Assembly (NCBI GenBank): GCA_016647705.1
Contig: CM028335.1
Span: forward strand, 15,459,905-15,523,904
Direction of reading: 5' to 3'
DNA length: 64,000 nucleotides
Source: Eucommia ulmoides
Lineage: Eukaryota > Streptophyta > Magnoliopsida > Garryales > Eucommiaceae
The first letter of the stretch is position 1. Every line of letters starts with the position of its first letter. The position numbers were made by a program, and so were the translations under genes. Under the pieces are notes generated by a model. That model made no database searches. It saw only the letters and a list, made by a program, of their open reading frames with translations, and had not been told where the DNA came from. Of the stretch, positions 21,670 through 33,731 are shown one piece after another.

Positions 21670-21735
<66 letters not shown>
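21669..21735. repeat. (GATA)n then (GA)n compound microsatellite
   Basis: About seven GATA units run into about 14 GA units. Simple sequence. Confidence 0.95.
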
Positions 21736-21738
<3 letters not shown>

Positions 21739-22014
21739 GGACCCAAGTGAGAAGCATAAATCGGTGAGAAGGGTTTTGAAACCCAATTTGATCTAAGCCT
21801 TTGAATCAAAAGTAATCTAAGGGTAAAAAATGTCTCCCATTGATGGTGCAATATAGACCCTTTGATAGGAGATCCAAGGGTCTAAAATGTTTGCCTCTCA
21901 AAAATAATTTTAGTTACTGTAGCACACATTTTTAAATTAGGATCTAATTTTTATTATAGATATATATTGGATAAAAAACTTCTTATAGTAATATAAATAG
22001 CTATTTCAATCGGT

Positions 22015-22400
22015 TAGGATTCTCAAACACGGAAAAGGATCCAATGACTTCGAAAGAATTGAACAAGGAACCGTTTGAGAGACGGCCCATCCACTCGGCA
22101 CCGTCAGATCACTAAGGCCGACTTTAAAGGTTGATGCTGTAAAACTTCTCTAATCTTGTCAAGGACCTCACCCCTCTTAGCAAGGGAATGAAATATTTTT
22201 TATTTCCTATTTTTTCGTGATCTTCAACCAACTATGCGCTTCGATATAATTACCGGGGGAATTAGCTCCTTCCGAGCGTATTTTTCCCGAGATGAAAGAA
22301 AAAATAGGCAATCTTTCTTTTCAGAGCTATCGCCCCAATCAAAAATATATTCTTATGGTAGGCCCAAAACCCTTATTCTTCTTAATATAGCTAACAATTG
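22015..22400 (+). other. Possible organelle-derived insert with a 55-codon frame
   Basis: Base composition changes sharply here. The text (GGATCCAATGACTTCGAAAG, CGGCCCATCCACTCGGCACC) resembles plant mitochondrial DNA in style. An open frame from the ATG at 22233 reads [20 protein letters not shown] and ends at TGA near 22400. I cannot name a source gene. This is inference from style alone. Confidence 0.25.
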
Positions 22401-22800
22401 AAAAACTCTAATACCCTAATACAATTTCACTCTCTCTCATTTTCAATTTTCAGCCGATCTCAATCTCTATTCTCTCTCTTTCGTGTTCGCAAAAGCCTAG
22501 CGTCACCGTCGCCGTCTAGCCACCGTCTATCGTTATCGTTCAGTCGGTCTGCTCACTAGTTCTCTCTCTCCTCAATCGCCAAAGAAAACTCAAAGGAACC
22601 AAAGTTGCTCACCATCGTCGTCCAGCTTCGCCGCATCGTCGACCAGCCATCGGCGGTTCTCTCTCTCTTTCTTTCTATCCTTCTCTTTCTCTCTCTCGGT
22701 CTGGATTCCCAAATCTGAGATTCTCAAATCTGGAAATTCCAAATATGAGATTCTCTCTCAAGAATTGAAAGATTGGAATTGGAATTGAAAATGTAGGCAT
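22400..22800 (+). other. CT-rich, leader-like segment
   Basis: Runs of CTCTCT and a GCCGTCGCC-type pyrimidine/GC mix resemble a plant 5'-UTR. No coding sequence follows. It may be the stranded leader of a lost or captured gene. Confidence 0.3.
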
Positions 22801-23199
22801 GTACTTTTATTTTATTTTACTTTTATATGGGTCCATTTCTAATTCCAATTCCATGGAACCAAATTCTATATGAAAGTATTGTTCATGCATTTTTAGAAAA
22901 TTTCGGATCTAAATTCAGGCAAGTATTAGATTGCATATGATTTTCAACTTTTGATTTTTCGCTGGTGCTTGAAATGGCTGTGAATATGCCTATGATGCGG
23001 TTGTTCATTGACCATATATCCTGGTAACCTTGTATGCTACTCATATGTGGGGATTTATATTTTTGGTTTTGATTGTTTTTTAATATGTTCCCTGAAACTA
23101 GGAAAAAAACAGTGAAATAGAAAACAATTTTGTTAAAATTATGAACATATTCATATTATGAGGTAGGAAGAATTCAGAGAAGTTGAAATTGAGGGAGAT

Positions 23200-24130
23200 T
23201 CTCGAGAGTGAAATATGTTTACTTGAATGTTTATGCACAATTTTAAATGTATTAATTTGTTGGTGAGATTCAAATCGAATAGGTAATATAGGGAAAGAAC
23301 GATTTTGCGTGAATGTTAATGTGTTTTATCCCATTTCTTAGGTTTAAAATATATGATACGTGAATATTGACGCATATGTGGCAATTATTTATGTTCAATG
23401 GAAATTGAGTAAATGTTAAGTGAACAATTATTCTGAATTTTTTGAATAATATTAAGTGATTATGGATTTGAGTTAACTTAAACTATGTTTTGAAATATTG
23501 AGTAAATATTCACACAAATATATGAAAGAAATTTGAGTGGACTGAAATACTATTTTGAAATATTGAGTAAACAATCACATAGAATATTCGAATAAAAATT
23601 GAAATATTGAGTGACTATTATGTCAACATTAACATAGTGAAATATGTATGACTTTAATTAACTTTTAAGCACAATATAGATATGAGATTCAAATTTAATA
23701 CTGTTCGAGTTAAATATGTTTTACTTAAACGTTTACGCACAATTAAAAATGTATTTGTAGGTGAGATTCAAATCGAACAAATAGTATAGGGAAAGACGTA
23801 TTGCTTGAACATTTACGCACAGAATATAAATGAGATCAAACCTAACATTTTTAAGAGTTTGAAAAGCGTATCTGTAAAGACATATTTTCTTGAACATTTA
23901 CTTATAGATAGAAATGTATCTTAATCAAACATTTAATTGTTTGAAAAAAGTATTACTTGAAGGTTTGTTTTTGCATTATTAAAATGTGAGATTCAAATCG
24001 TAGTTGTAATGTAGGTAAAGTGTATTACTTGAACATTTACGTTAACATTAACGTCTTTCACCTCCACTAATTAAGATTTATGTTAACGTTTACATATCAT
24101 TTAAATCATAGTTGTAATGTAGGTAAGATG
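23200..24130 (+). repeat. Field of degenerate repeats
   Basis: Words such as 'CTTGAACATTTACGCACA', 'GTGAGATTCAAATCGAA' and 'TATAGGGAAAGA' recur at about 23230-23300, 23720-23800, 23800-23880 and 23980-24040 in a similar order with many changes. This is an old, eroded tandem array. No gene was seen between 22800 and 24415. Confidence 0.45.
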
Positions 24131-24521
24131 TAGATCTTTTTCTGCGGGTTATTTTGATATTTTTTTTCTAATATTTTCAATATGTTTTATGCTTGTAAGA
24201 AAGGATTTTGCAATGGTGATATTTTTGTTGCAAATATGGAAAGTTCCATTACTTTTGTCTCGTTACAAAGGACAAAATGGCAGGATCCTTAAATATGAGT
24301 GACAATTGGGGGTAATATTAGGAAGTTTTTTCTACAAAGTCTGTGAGAACTAAAAACTTAAATAATTTAGTCAAAGGTCTATTTTCCAATTTAAATATCT
24401 TTGGGGGACTATATATGTCACACCTCACCCCGGACTCTCGTCACCATGGGGTTGGCATGACATCACCTAACTGACTAGACAACCACACTATGTCAATATA
24501 TAACCAAATTATCTATCCAAC

Positions 24522-24526
<5 letters not shown>

Positions 24527-24578
<52 letters not shown>
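24527..24578. repeat. (TA)n microsatellite in the solo LTR
   Basis: About 25 TA units close to the LTR start. Confidence 0.95.
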
Positions 24579-24579
<1 letters not shown>

Positions 24580-25091
24580 ACTGATAGGGGCACACTGTCC
24601 CAAATATAAGAACAACCAAACTAATCCCATGAACCTCACTTAAACTTAACTCTGACACCTTGCCTCGCAATTTTTCTCAAATGACTCCATCGCATGACCC
24701 GTATAACTCTATTTAGCGCCAATAGGGGACCGACCGACTTCTAGCTGTTTTACCTGCGAGTGTACTGCCATCTTATTAAAAATATTTTGTAATAATAAAT
24801 CATTCTACAACATCTAAATGGGTCAAGCGTAGGTATGTAAACAACGCGTAGCTAATAAAATCCTCCATAATATAAACAGTGGAAATAAACCCATCAGTAT
24901 AAGTTTCATCCAAATCCATCTAATATAAAATCATATCAATCACCAGGGTAGATAATAAATTATCCAATATAAGTAAAACACCACATCTCAAACACACACA
25001 CTAGCCAGCCCTAGTGATCGTTTTAACCTTACGATCGGAAGTTTGCAATGGTACCGTACCATCCGTAGGATATGCCTTTCTACGAACACCC

Positions 25092-25230
25092 ATCATTCCG
25101 CCGAAGCGGATAATTACTGCGCAGTATAAATGTCTAACATTACTCTGTCGAAGCAGATAAACATCACTCCGCCGAAGCAGATAACATCACTCCGCCGAAA
25201 CAGATAATATCACCCTACCGAAACAGATAA
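25092..25230 (+). repeat. ~22-25 bp minisatellite in the solo LTR
   Basis: The unit 'ATCACTCCGCCGAAGCAGATAA' occurs about five times with small changes. The relative in the second solo LTR has a different minisatellite in the same place. Confidence 0.8.
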
Positions 25231-27315
25231 ATACTATGGCATCGTCAAATCAAATACAGCATCATCGAATCACAACTCAATAAATATCGTCTACTCAACA
25301 TCGTCAAATTACCACGTCTATCGCTTTTTCACAAAACCAAATTTTAAATCCAGAAATCATATATCACACTTTCTTTTAAAGAAAACGTCTGATTTTATTA
25401 AAATCACTTTTCCACCCTTTATTTTTAGAAAACCAGGCATTTCTAGGAAATAGATGTTTTCTATTCTCTTTTAAAAACACCATCTGATTTCACCAAATCC
25501 AACAAAAATTCATTTTCAACTTCATTTCGAAAACCACCGAAATCTTCCGGAAATCCAGTTTACCAACTCACCCACCTCCTACTTGATCCATATAATTTAT
25601 AAAATCGTACGGTTTAAGTAAACCAACATTTCATCATATATATACAAAAATAATTTAGCAAGAAGACAATACACTCACCTTGATTCCCGCGCTGAAAAAC
25701 TATTACCGTTCAAATCCTACTGGGACGTTGGCGCCTGCGAACTTAATAGCGATAAGATCTAAATTAATGGTTTATTTTAAATAACCCAACATGCAATGTA
25801 AACCCTAAATTTCATAATTCCCTATTTTTCAGATTTTATTATGAAAAATTATCATTTCATCCGTTCCGTTACACTGATATTCACCGCACCAATTTATTTA
25901 GATTGACGATTAACAAAATATCAATATGGTTTTGAAATTCCTTCCATGATTACGAAATTCTTAATACTAACAATTTAATTTAACAAAAATAATACCTGAT
26001 TAAAATTTTACCTGGTTCCGAAACCCCCGCTAGCCACGAATTGGGTTTTTAAATTCTACTGGGGTGGTTCATGTAATTTATTTATTTTTTTCCTTTTTCT
26101 TCCCCTTTTCCTTCTTTCCTCTGCTCCTTTCTTTTCTACTTGCATTTACCGTTCCCGTTTCTCCCGTTTTGATGCCTCCGGCCACCTCTCTCTCTCTCTA
26201 CTATTACCACCCACTGGAGGCTTCCCACGCCACGCCGCCCTCACCATCGGCCCTACTCCATCCCCCACTACCAATCACCAACCACCACCGGCCACCCTAT
26301 CACCAAACGCACCTACCCACAAAAACTACCGCCACCACCGTTGACAACCAAACTCACGCTGCCCCCCCCACACCCACACGGTCACACACGACGTTCGGAA
26401 CACACACATACAGCAACCATAATACTCACTATCACACGCACAGCAGACACACACACGCACGCACAGCTTTCTCTCTCTAACTCACCACCGGCAAAAACCG
26501 GCGACAGCGGCGACCACACCGACACCCTCATCTGACCGAACGGAACACGCCCACAACCTGATCTCATACCCACACGCAACCCACATGCACAACCATACAC
26601 ACAAACACAAAATTGGTACAAAAAACAGAGCATCCACACACACAACGTCGGAACGGAACAGAGCACACCCACCTCCGGCTGCATGACGGTCTGAACGACG
26701 GATAAACTACACACATACACAAATTCGACCGAATGGATGGCCACCACCCACGCCGGACTGCACCCCATCGCCGGCGAACTCACCATCCCAAACCTTCTCC
26801 TCTCCTTCTCGGTTTTTCTAATTTCTTCTTTTGAGGTGCTCCCCTACTGAATTTCACACATATACATATATATATGCATGATAATAGTAGAAAGGTTTTG
26901 TTCCCTTCACGCCACGTCGCCACTTTCCGCTTCCCTTGTCTCCGACCGAATTTCACGGCACCGCCCATGGTTGGTTATGTATATATATATAATAATAATT
27001 TTTGTCTAATTACTCTTTCCTCCTCTATTTTCCTTAAAACCTTCATTTTAATCAATTTTGCTTTTACAAGTTTGAGAAATTATAATTTCACCCTAAATTT
27101 ATTTATTATTATTTATTATTTATTATTATTTTTTCTTTTTTTTTTCTTTTGTCAATTTGAATCTCAAGTTTAAATTTAATGTTTCTAAATTTTCAATTTT
27201 TGCCCCTAAACTTTTGATTTGAATTTTTAATTAACAAAAAATTTCCCCGAATTTTCCCAAAGCTCTAGAATGTAATTAAAATGACGTGCGTGCTAAACCG
27301 GGGTCTTACAATATA

Positions 27316-27961
27316 ATTAATTACCCTAAAAATAACTAGTTTTGCACAATAGATAATAAAATTCTAAACCAATTCTAATATTTTGTGTTGCGTAGTTCCC
27401 CACTCAATCCATAGAAAAAAAAAAATTAAAGAGAATCTAATCTAACGAATAGATCCATATTTTAGTTTGCTAGGCTTAATCGATATCTAACATCTCTGTC
27501 AATTCTATCCTAGTGCTTGATTCTTGGAAAAACTATTCCTTGAAAAAATTTGCACGTCGAGTAACAAATACGTTTGTTCCTCTAGGTGATAGAAGAAGTA
27601 TCTATGGATTTCCCTAGGATACCTCACAAACCTGCAAATGTAAATTCTGGATTCCAACTTGTCTGCTTCAAATCTTTTGACATAAGTCCAACAACCCCAA
27701 ATCTTAACATAGGACTTATGCCACAACTTATGTGGTGTCCCAGACACAGATTTAGTTGCAATTTTATTTAGTAAACGAGATGTGGTCATCAAAGCATATC
27801 CCCAAAATAAAATGGGTAAATCAGTATAACTCATCATCGATCTGATCATATCTCATAGGGTCTAAATTATCCTTTTTCATACACCATTTAATTATAGTGT
27901 AGCAGGAGGAGTTCACCGACAAAGTATACCATTAAATTTGAGATAGTCCAAAAATTCCATT
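27316..27961 (-). mobile_element. Copia fossil, integrase C-terminal part
   Basis: On the minus strand the segment 27480-27961 encodes the end of a Copia integrase, with DLPILFWGYALMTTSRLLNK and KLWHKSYVKIWGCW typical of the family. It is one half of an element split by the Gypsy insertion at 27962. The other half resumes at 48880. The element is broken in several places and has lost its reverse transcriptase side. Its end on the left is unclear. Confidence 0.8.
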
Positions 27962-28411
27962 TGATGAGTGTTAAAATGGGCACTCCCACGCAACCAATAA
28001 GGAATCACCACGTGTCAAGAACCTCTTCAATAAGACCTGTGCCTACCAAAGATAAAGTATGAAGATTATGCTGGGAAGAGGCATGCCTCAGCCCAAGCCG
28101 GCCATTCCAAAAACCTCACCAGAAATACCCTCCGAGAGGAGCAGGCAAGCCATCTTCGGGATGGGAAAACCTCTCATATCTCGAAATTCTCCACAGCGGT
28201 GCTGCCCATCTTAGAACTCGAATCCACAATCTCCTCAGCAAAGTGCCCCATTCCCATCCCCGGCTATTCAGGAAGGGTAGGCAGGAAACTCCCTCCTTCC
28301 GGTCTTCGGCTATCCAGGAAGGGTAGGGGACAGAACTCCCTATCTTGTCGGCAACAGGATGAACTCATCTCGGATCATGGGCCCTGTCACTTCTTCATTT
28401 CCTAATATTTT
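27962..28411 (+). repeat. 5' LTR of the Tat-like Gypsy, left part
   Basis: Matches 47759-48210 of the 3' LTR (CACTCCCACRCAACCAATAA, CTATCCAGGAAGGG). It is interrupted at ATTTT (28407-28411) by a nested element and resumes at 33732. Confidence 0.85.
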
Positions 28412-28739
28412 TTGTGGCTGCTAACTAAGCGCTGCCACTTTCACCGCAAGCGTACGGATCAAGTTTTAGTATAATGAACCTTTCGGTCGGGTATCGTATC
28501 CACAGGGATTGGTGTTGTTACTATCAAGTACCACGATTGTCATAACCTGACTTTATCTAAGCGACCAAAAATGTAATTTAATTAACTAATACTAATACTA
28601 ATAGAGCTTAATTTAATCTATACCAATACTAATATTAATATGAGATAGTTTTGAGAGAATAGGTTATCTCGGGATTAGTTTCGTTTATGAATATGTGTTT
28701 AGTCTCGTTTTAGTTTATGTTAACGGCGTTCGACTTATT

Positions 28740-29215
28740 CAACAATCTCGGTATCTAAAACTCTTCCACCACCTCTCTCGAGTATAAGACGGGGGATATA
28801 ATACAACTTTGTGTCAACGAAGAAGTCCCCCTCAACGTCTTAACAACCCTAGGTTGCGCGAGTCTTGCCCCAACATCATTGATTGCACACAAAATCTCAG
28901 TTCGTAAACTCCCTCGCCACATCTCCCGAGTATAAGACGAGGGATATGACATGACTTCAAATCAACAAAGAAGTCCCCCTCAACGTCTTAACGACTCTAG
29001 GACACATTAGTCTCTCCCCAACGCCATTGATTTCGTGCGTTGTGTTTACCCCATCGACAATTTTGGTATCTAAAACTCTCTCGCCACCTCTTTTGAGTGT
29101 AAAACAAGGGAATACCCAACTTCGAATAAACGAAGAAGTCTCTCTCAATGTCTTAACAACTCTAGGCCACTTGAGTCTTGCCCTAACATTATAGATTGTC
29201 CACAATTCTTACCCC
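28740..29215 (-). repeat. 150-165 bp tandem unit, three copies, within the LTR
   Basis: Units centre on 'CGCCACCTCTCYCGAGTRTAAGAC' at about 28765, 28914 and 29083, and on 'GAAGTCCCCCTCAACGTCTTAA' after each. Copy number differs between family members: two at 32460-32770, 46400-46730, 59050-59400 and 62770-63110, and one at 39640-39800 and 56620-56800. Confidence 0.8.
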
Positions 29216-29739
29216 GACCGGGTTATAGGATTGTGGCGTTTGTTTATTCTAGTCCGAATCCGGGATTTGTCAAACCCTATATTCTAGATATGTAAATCTA
29301 AGAAATATAAACAAACAATACGGCATACACAATCAACATAACGAAGAACAATCGCAAACAAAACACAAACTCAACTAAACAATGTTTTTATAAATTATAT
29401 TAATAATTTTTATACAACCTATGTTTAGCTAATGGCCATAACCACGTATACAATGTAAAATGACGTAAACATGCTCAAAAACTACCAAAACAAAGAAAAC
29501 AAATAGAAGAAACAAGAGACTTAACCAATATCCAAAGAATAGCCGCTAGAACCGTCAAACGATCGTTTCCCTCTTCATCCTCCACCTCGGGTTGAGAGCT
29601 CTCCCTAAAAAACCCCTAATCCTAACCCTAAAATATGGCTTAAGACCTTAGGGGTTGAAGAATTCGAAAGAGATGAGGAGAGAAGGGTATAAATAGGCCA
29701 AAAAATATCTCAAAAATATCTCCCACTATGCAGAGTTTT

Positions 29740-30000
29740 CCGCCTAGGCGAAGGTATGTCAGTTAAGGGTTTCGCCAAAGTGATGGAGTCAGCAGTGGAC
29801 GAGGAACACATTCTGCTGGATTTTCTCCTAGGCGGTGGAATTTCTACCTAGGTGAAGGGACTGCTTCCAACATTCTGTCCTTTTTTCACCTAGGCGGAGA
29901 AATTTCTGCCTAGGCGGTGGTCCGCTAGTAACAAAATGTGTTTTCTCTACATCTTCACTGCCTAGGCGGAGGTCTGGACGCCTAGGCGGTGGGCTTCCTT
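29740..30000 (-). promoter_or_regulatory. Palindromic CCTAGGCGG array in the LTR U3
   Basis: About six GCCTAGGCGG/GCCTAGGCGA words spaced 20-90 bp apart. On the element's sense strand they lie upstream of the GGCCTATTTATACCC TATA box (about 29683-29697), which puts them in the promoter half of U3. An enhancer or factor-binding role is inferred from symmetry, repetition and position. Confidence 0.5.
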
Positions 30001-30214
30001 CAAAATTTAGCCTCCATGCTCATTTTTCCACCGTTCTCCGACCGTTCTCGATACGAATTGATCATTTATGCTCCGATTTCATACATTTTCATCCCACGCA
30101 CCTGTTTTAATACAAAAAGAATAAAAACATATTAAAACATATAAAAATAACTATAAATATACTCGAAAACTAACAAATTCAAATTGAAAATACATAGGTA
30201 ATTTACACCTATCA

Positions 30215-30830
30215 AATACCCCCAAACTTAGAATTTTGCTCGTCCTCGAGCAAAACACCCATACAATACAAGAAAATATACAAACTAATTACAAAATTGA
30301 AAACTAAAAACGAAAAAACACTAAAAACAAAAATGTGAAAGTTTTTATTATCATCTACAGGCCAAAAAAAATTCCCTCATCGACCCCCAATCCTATCAAG
30401 TTCAAGCATAAATCACACTATGTGGTGTTCTAGAATTTCAACGTTCAAAAATAGTAAGCACCATTCTAGACCCTGTTTAAGTGTGTGTGATTAAACTCAA
30501 ATAGACTACTATCTATTGATTAGATGGGATTATCCCTAAATAAAGATCATGACTAAAACCTTTTAGGTATAGGGAATCCATATGCCTGACCCGGGATCTA
30601 ATCTCTACTAATGTAGGCTCGGAGGTTCATAAAGATCAATAGGTCTTGGTTCGGTTTTGGAATAATGGCCACAGGTACTTTGGAATTGGGAAACGAAACG
30701 TCGTTAACTTAACGTTACTCGAGGCACATCGCTTGGCACTCTCACACTCGAAACCCCATAGTTTATTTAGAAACAACCCTGAACGAACGTTTAAGAATGT
30801 CGTACTCACTTGTCATGTCAAAAAGAAATG

Positions 30831-30901
<71 letters not shown>

Positions 30902-32105
30902 ACTGCACATCACACCCCCAAACTCATTTGATTTGTAATATTTAAGGGGTGTGTGAAAAACAAACAAACACGACAAGTGAGTACTCGAATACCGAACCAA
31001 TATAAAGTTCACCCTAAACCCAACCGCTCACTTCAAGTAGCATTTGCAACTACTAACTTGATTCACTCGCATTGTGCCTTTAGTATAGCGATAAAGGTCT
31101 GGAAAAAGTTCAATCGGCTATGGTATTTGTTTAGTGTTCAGAATTGAAATGGATTTTAAGCTTCGACAGGGTAATGAAGAGTAATGATTTAACAGGGTAA
31201 GCTTCAAAAGGCTCAAGTGACAGAATGACTGCCTAAATCATATTTCTTAAATAACCTCACCTAGGATTTTGCCTCGAATTTCTCCCAAATCAAGTTCTAG
31301 AATCCCTATCGTTATGAAATTGGTTTCAAGTCAATTAGATAGTGCTGTATTGAGTTTACGTGCTCGTGCATTTAGGATTTACAATAACTTTTACTAAGAC
31401 GATACGTTAAGCACACAGAATCACACATGAATGAGCTTTACGCTCGACCTCAAAACAATCAGGGGACAGAGTCATCATCGGGTAAAGACCCAGATGACAT
31501 CAAAACTCAGCATAAAACAACAACTAAACTAAACAAACTAATCCTAAACAAGCATACAAACTATAAAAACAGTAAAATTTAACTAAAAACATAAACACAT
31601 ACTAAACATACTAACACATCACCACCAACTTAAAACAGGTAATGTCCAAAACAACCCATCAACGATCCCAATAGACAGAATACAGCATGATATTGAAGAC
31701 AGGGGTTTAGAACACATACCTGGAAGGCGAGAGGATCTCGCCACCGATTCAAGTTAGATGTAACGGATTTAACTTATTTGACCATAGGTTGCCTCCCAAG
31801 AAGCACGTGGTTTAATGTCCTCGGCCCGACATTTTCAGAACGCCCTCAAGATTGGCAAGGTTTTGCTTTGGATGGCTCAATCTTTCAAAGAAATGCCTCA
31901 ACCGCTTATGTGCTTGGCCAAGCAACATAAAACGGATTGGAATCCCGTCGAAAAGGATGCATCAATACCCGTCGATCTAACATCGCCAAGTACCATGCAT
32001 TGGAAATAAAAAAACAATATCGATAATAACAACAAATCAATGCCCGAAAAGCGTTACCAAAAACTTGGTAGCGATCGCCAAGAACTGAATTCGCATAACG
32101 ACCAA
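30215..32105 (-). other. Interior of the non-coding LTR element
   Basis: No coding frame longer than background. It holds the purine tract next to 30215, an (AT)n tract at 30836-30898 and the phrase GGTTGCCTCCCAAGAAGCAC near 31787. It is similar along its length to 60410-62414. Open frames here do not match between the two copies, so none is called as a gene. Confidence 0.7.
30836..30898. repeat. (AT)n microsatellite
   Basis: About 31 AT units. The matching place in the sister element (61045-61125) carries a TTTTC repeat instead. Confidence 0.95.
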
Positions 32106-32129
32106 TCCCCAGCAACGGTGCCAAAAATT

Positions 32130-33726
32130 TGGTGGCCGCTAAATAAGCACTGCCACTTTCATGGGAATATACGGATTAAGTTTTAGTATAATGGACCTTT
32201 TGGTTAGGTATCGTATCCACAGGGATTGGTGTTGTTACTATCGAATACCACAATTGTCATAATCTGACTTTATCTAGGCGACAAAAATGTAATTTAATTA
32301 ACTAATACTAATACTAATATAGCTTAATTTAATCTATACTAATACTAATATTAATATGAGATAGTTTTGAGAGAATAGATTGTCTAGGGATTAGTTTCAT
32401 TTACGAATACGTGTTTAGTCTCGTTTTAGTTTATGTTAATGGCGTTAGACTTATCTGATAATCTCGATATCTAAAACTCATCCGCCACCTCTCCTGAGTG
32501 TAAGACGGGGGATATAACGCAATTTTGTGTCAACGAAGAAGTTCCCCTCAACGTCTTAACGACCCTAGGTTGCGTGAGTCTTGCTCCAACCTCATTGATT
32601 GGACACAATACCTCAGTTCGTAAACTTTCTCGCCACCTCTCCCGAGTGTAAGACGAGGGATATGACTTGACTTCGAATCAACAAAAAAGTCCCCCTCAAT
32701 GTATTAACGACTCTAGGTCACGTAAGTCTCGCCCCAACATCATAGATTGTCCACAATTCTTACCCCGACCGAGTTACAGGATTGTGGCGTTTGTTTATTC
32801 TAGTCCGAATCCGGGATTTGTCAAACCCTGTATTCTCGATATGTAAATCTAAGCAACATAAACAAACAATACGGCATACACAATCAACATAACGAAGAAC
32901 AATCCCAAAAAAAAACACAAACTCTATTAAACAATATTTTCATAAATTATATTAATAATCCCTATACAACATATGTTTAGCCAATGGACATAACCATGTA
33001 TACAATGTAAAATGGCGTAAACATACTCAACAACTACCAAAATGAAGAAAACAAAGAGAAGAAACGAGTGACTTAGCCAATATCCGAAGAATAGCCGCTA
33101 GAACCGTCAAACAATCACTTTCCTCTTCATTCTCCACCTCGGGTTGAGAGCTCTCCCTCAAAAATCCCTAATCCTAACCCTAAAATATGGCCTAAGGCCT
33201 TAGGGGTTGAAGAAGTTGGAAGAGAGGAGGAGAGAAGGGTATAAATAGGCCAAAAAATATATCAAAAATATATCCCACTGTGCAGAGGTTTCCGCCTATG
33301 CGGTGGAATTTTCGTGTAGGCGGAGGTATGTCGATTAAGGATTTCGCCTAAGCGGTGAAATCAGTGGTGGACGAGGAACACATTCTGCTAGATTTCCGTC
33401 TAGGCGGAGGGACTGCTTCGAACATTCTGCCTCTTTTCCACCTAGACGGTGGTCCATCAGTAACAAAATGTGTTTTCTCTGTATCTTCACCACCTAGGCA
33501 GTGGGCTTCCTTCAGAAGTTAGCCTCCGTGCTCATTTTTCCACCGTTCTCGGACCGTTCTCGATACGAATTGATCGTTTATGCTCCGATTTCATACATTT
33601 TCACCCCACACACCTGTTTTAATACAAAAAGAACAAAAATATATTAAAGCATATAAAAATAATTATAAACGTACTTGAAAACTAACAAATTCGAATTGAA
33701 AATACACAGGTAATTTACACCTATCA
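32130..33726 (-). repeat. 5' LTR of the nested non-coding element
   Basis: Starts TGATAGGTGTAAATTACC and ends GCGGCCACCA on the minus strand, followed by the primer site. It contains two internal tandem units and a reduced palindrome array (about 33290-33500). Confidence 0.85.
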
Positions 33727-33731
33727 ATTTT

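Larger units (their letters stand above)
10..21960 (-). mobile_element. Candidate whole Helitron, minus orientation, with later insertions
   Basis: Helitrons are rolling-circle DNA transposons that start with TC, end with CTRR after a short hairpin, and insert between A and T without a target duplication. On the minus strand the 3' end is clear at 10-40. A matching 5' end is possible at 21960, where the minus strand reads TCTATAATAAAAATTAGATC, like plant Helitron 5' ends. The flanking bases are A at position 9 and T at 21961, as an AT target requires. The Rep/helicase coding remnant lies at 2148-7709 on the same strand. Removing the LTR element at 9333-14115 and the MULE at 14737-19058 leaves about 12.8 kb, a plausible size for an autonomous plant Helitron. 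The 3' end and coding part are well supported. The 5' end is an inference and could lie closer to 7709. Confidence 0.4.
24416..27310. mobile_element. Large solo LTR, chromovirus-like (Tekay/Del type)
   Basis: Starts TGTCACACCTCACCCCGG and ends AACCGGGGTCTTACA, with the exact 5 bp duplication ATATA at 24411-24415 and 27311-27315. No internal coding region is present, so it is a single LTR left by recombination between two. TGTCACACC starts and LTRs of 2-4 kb are typical of plant Tekay/Del chromoviruses (family knowledge). A relative sits at 50446-52617. A long apparent frame at 26064-26480 is low-complexity and not a gene. Confidence 0.75.
28412..30214 (-). repeat. 3' LTR of the nested non-coding element
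   Basis: About 1.80 kb. It is longer than its 1.60 kb partner mainly because it has three copies, not two, of a 150-165 bp internal unit (28740-29210). The palindromic CCTAGGCGG array is at about 29740-30000. Confidence 0.85.
28412..33726 (-). mobile_element. Non-coding LTR element of the TGATAGGTG family (Athila-like, LARD type)
   Basis: Minus orientation. LTRs lie at 32130-33726 (5') and 28412-30214 (3'), with duplication ATTTT on both sides (28407-28411, 33727-33731). On the minus strand the primer site TTTTTGGCACCGTTGCTGGG (32127-32106) follows the 5' LTR, and a TTTGGGGGTAT purine tract precedes the 3' LTR. The 1.9 kb interior has no gag or pol, only conserved non-coding words such as CTCGAGGACGAGCAAAAT next to the purine tract. 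It can only have moved with proteins from a partner, probably an Athila-type element like that at 55522. Confidence 0.85.

Noticed and set aside
26064-26786. Protein genes on either strand (138 and 134 codons)
   Set aside because: Low-complexity (CT-, CA- and CCAC-rich) sequence inside a solo LTR, open on both strands with no domain.
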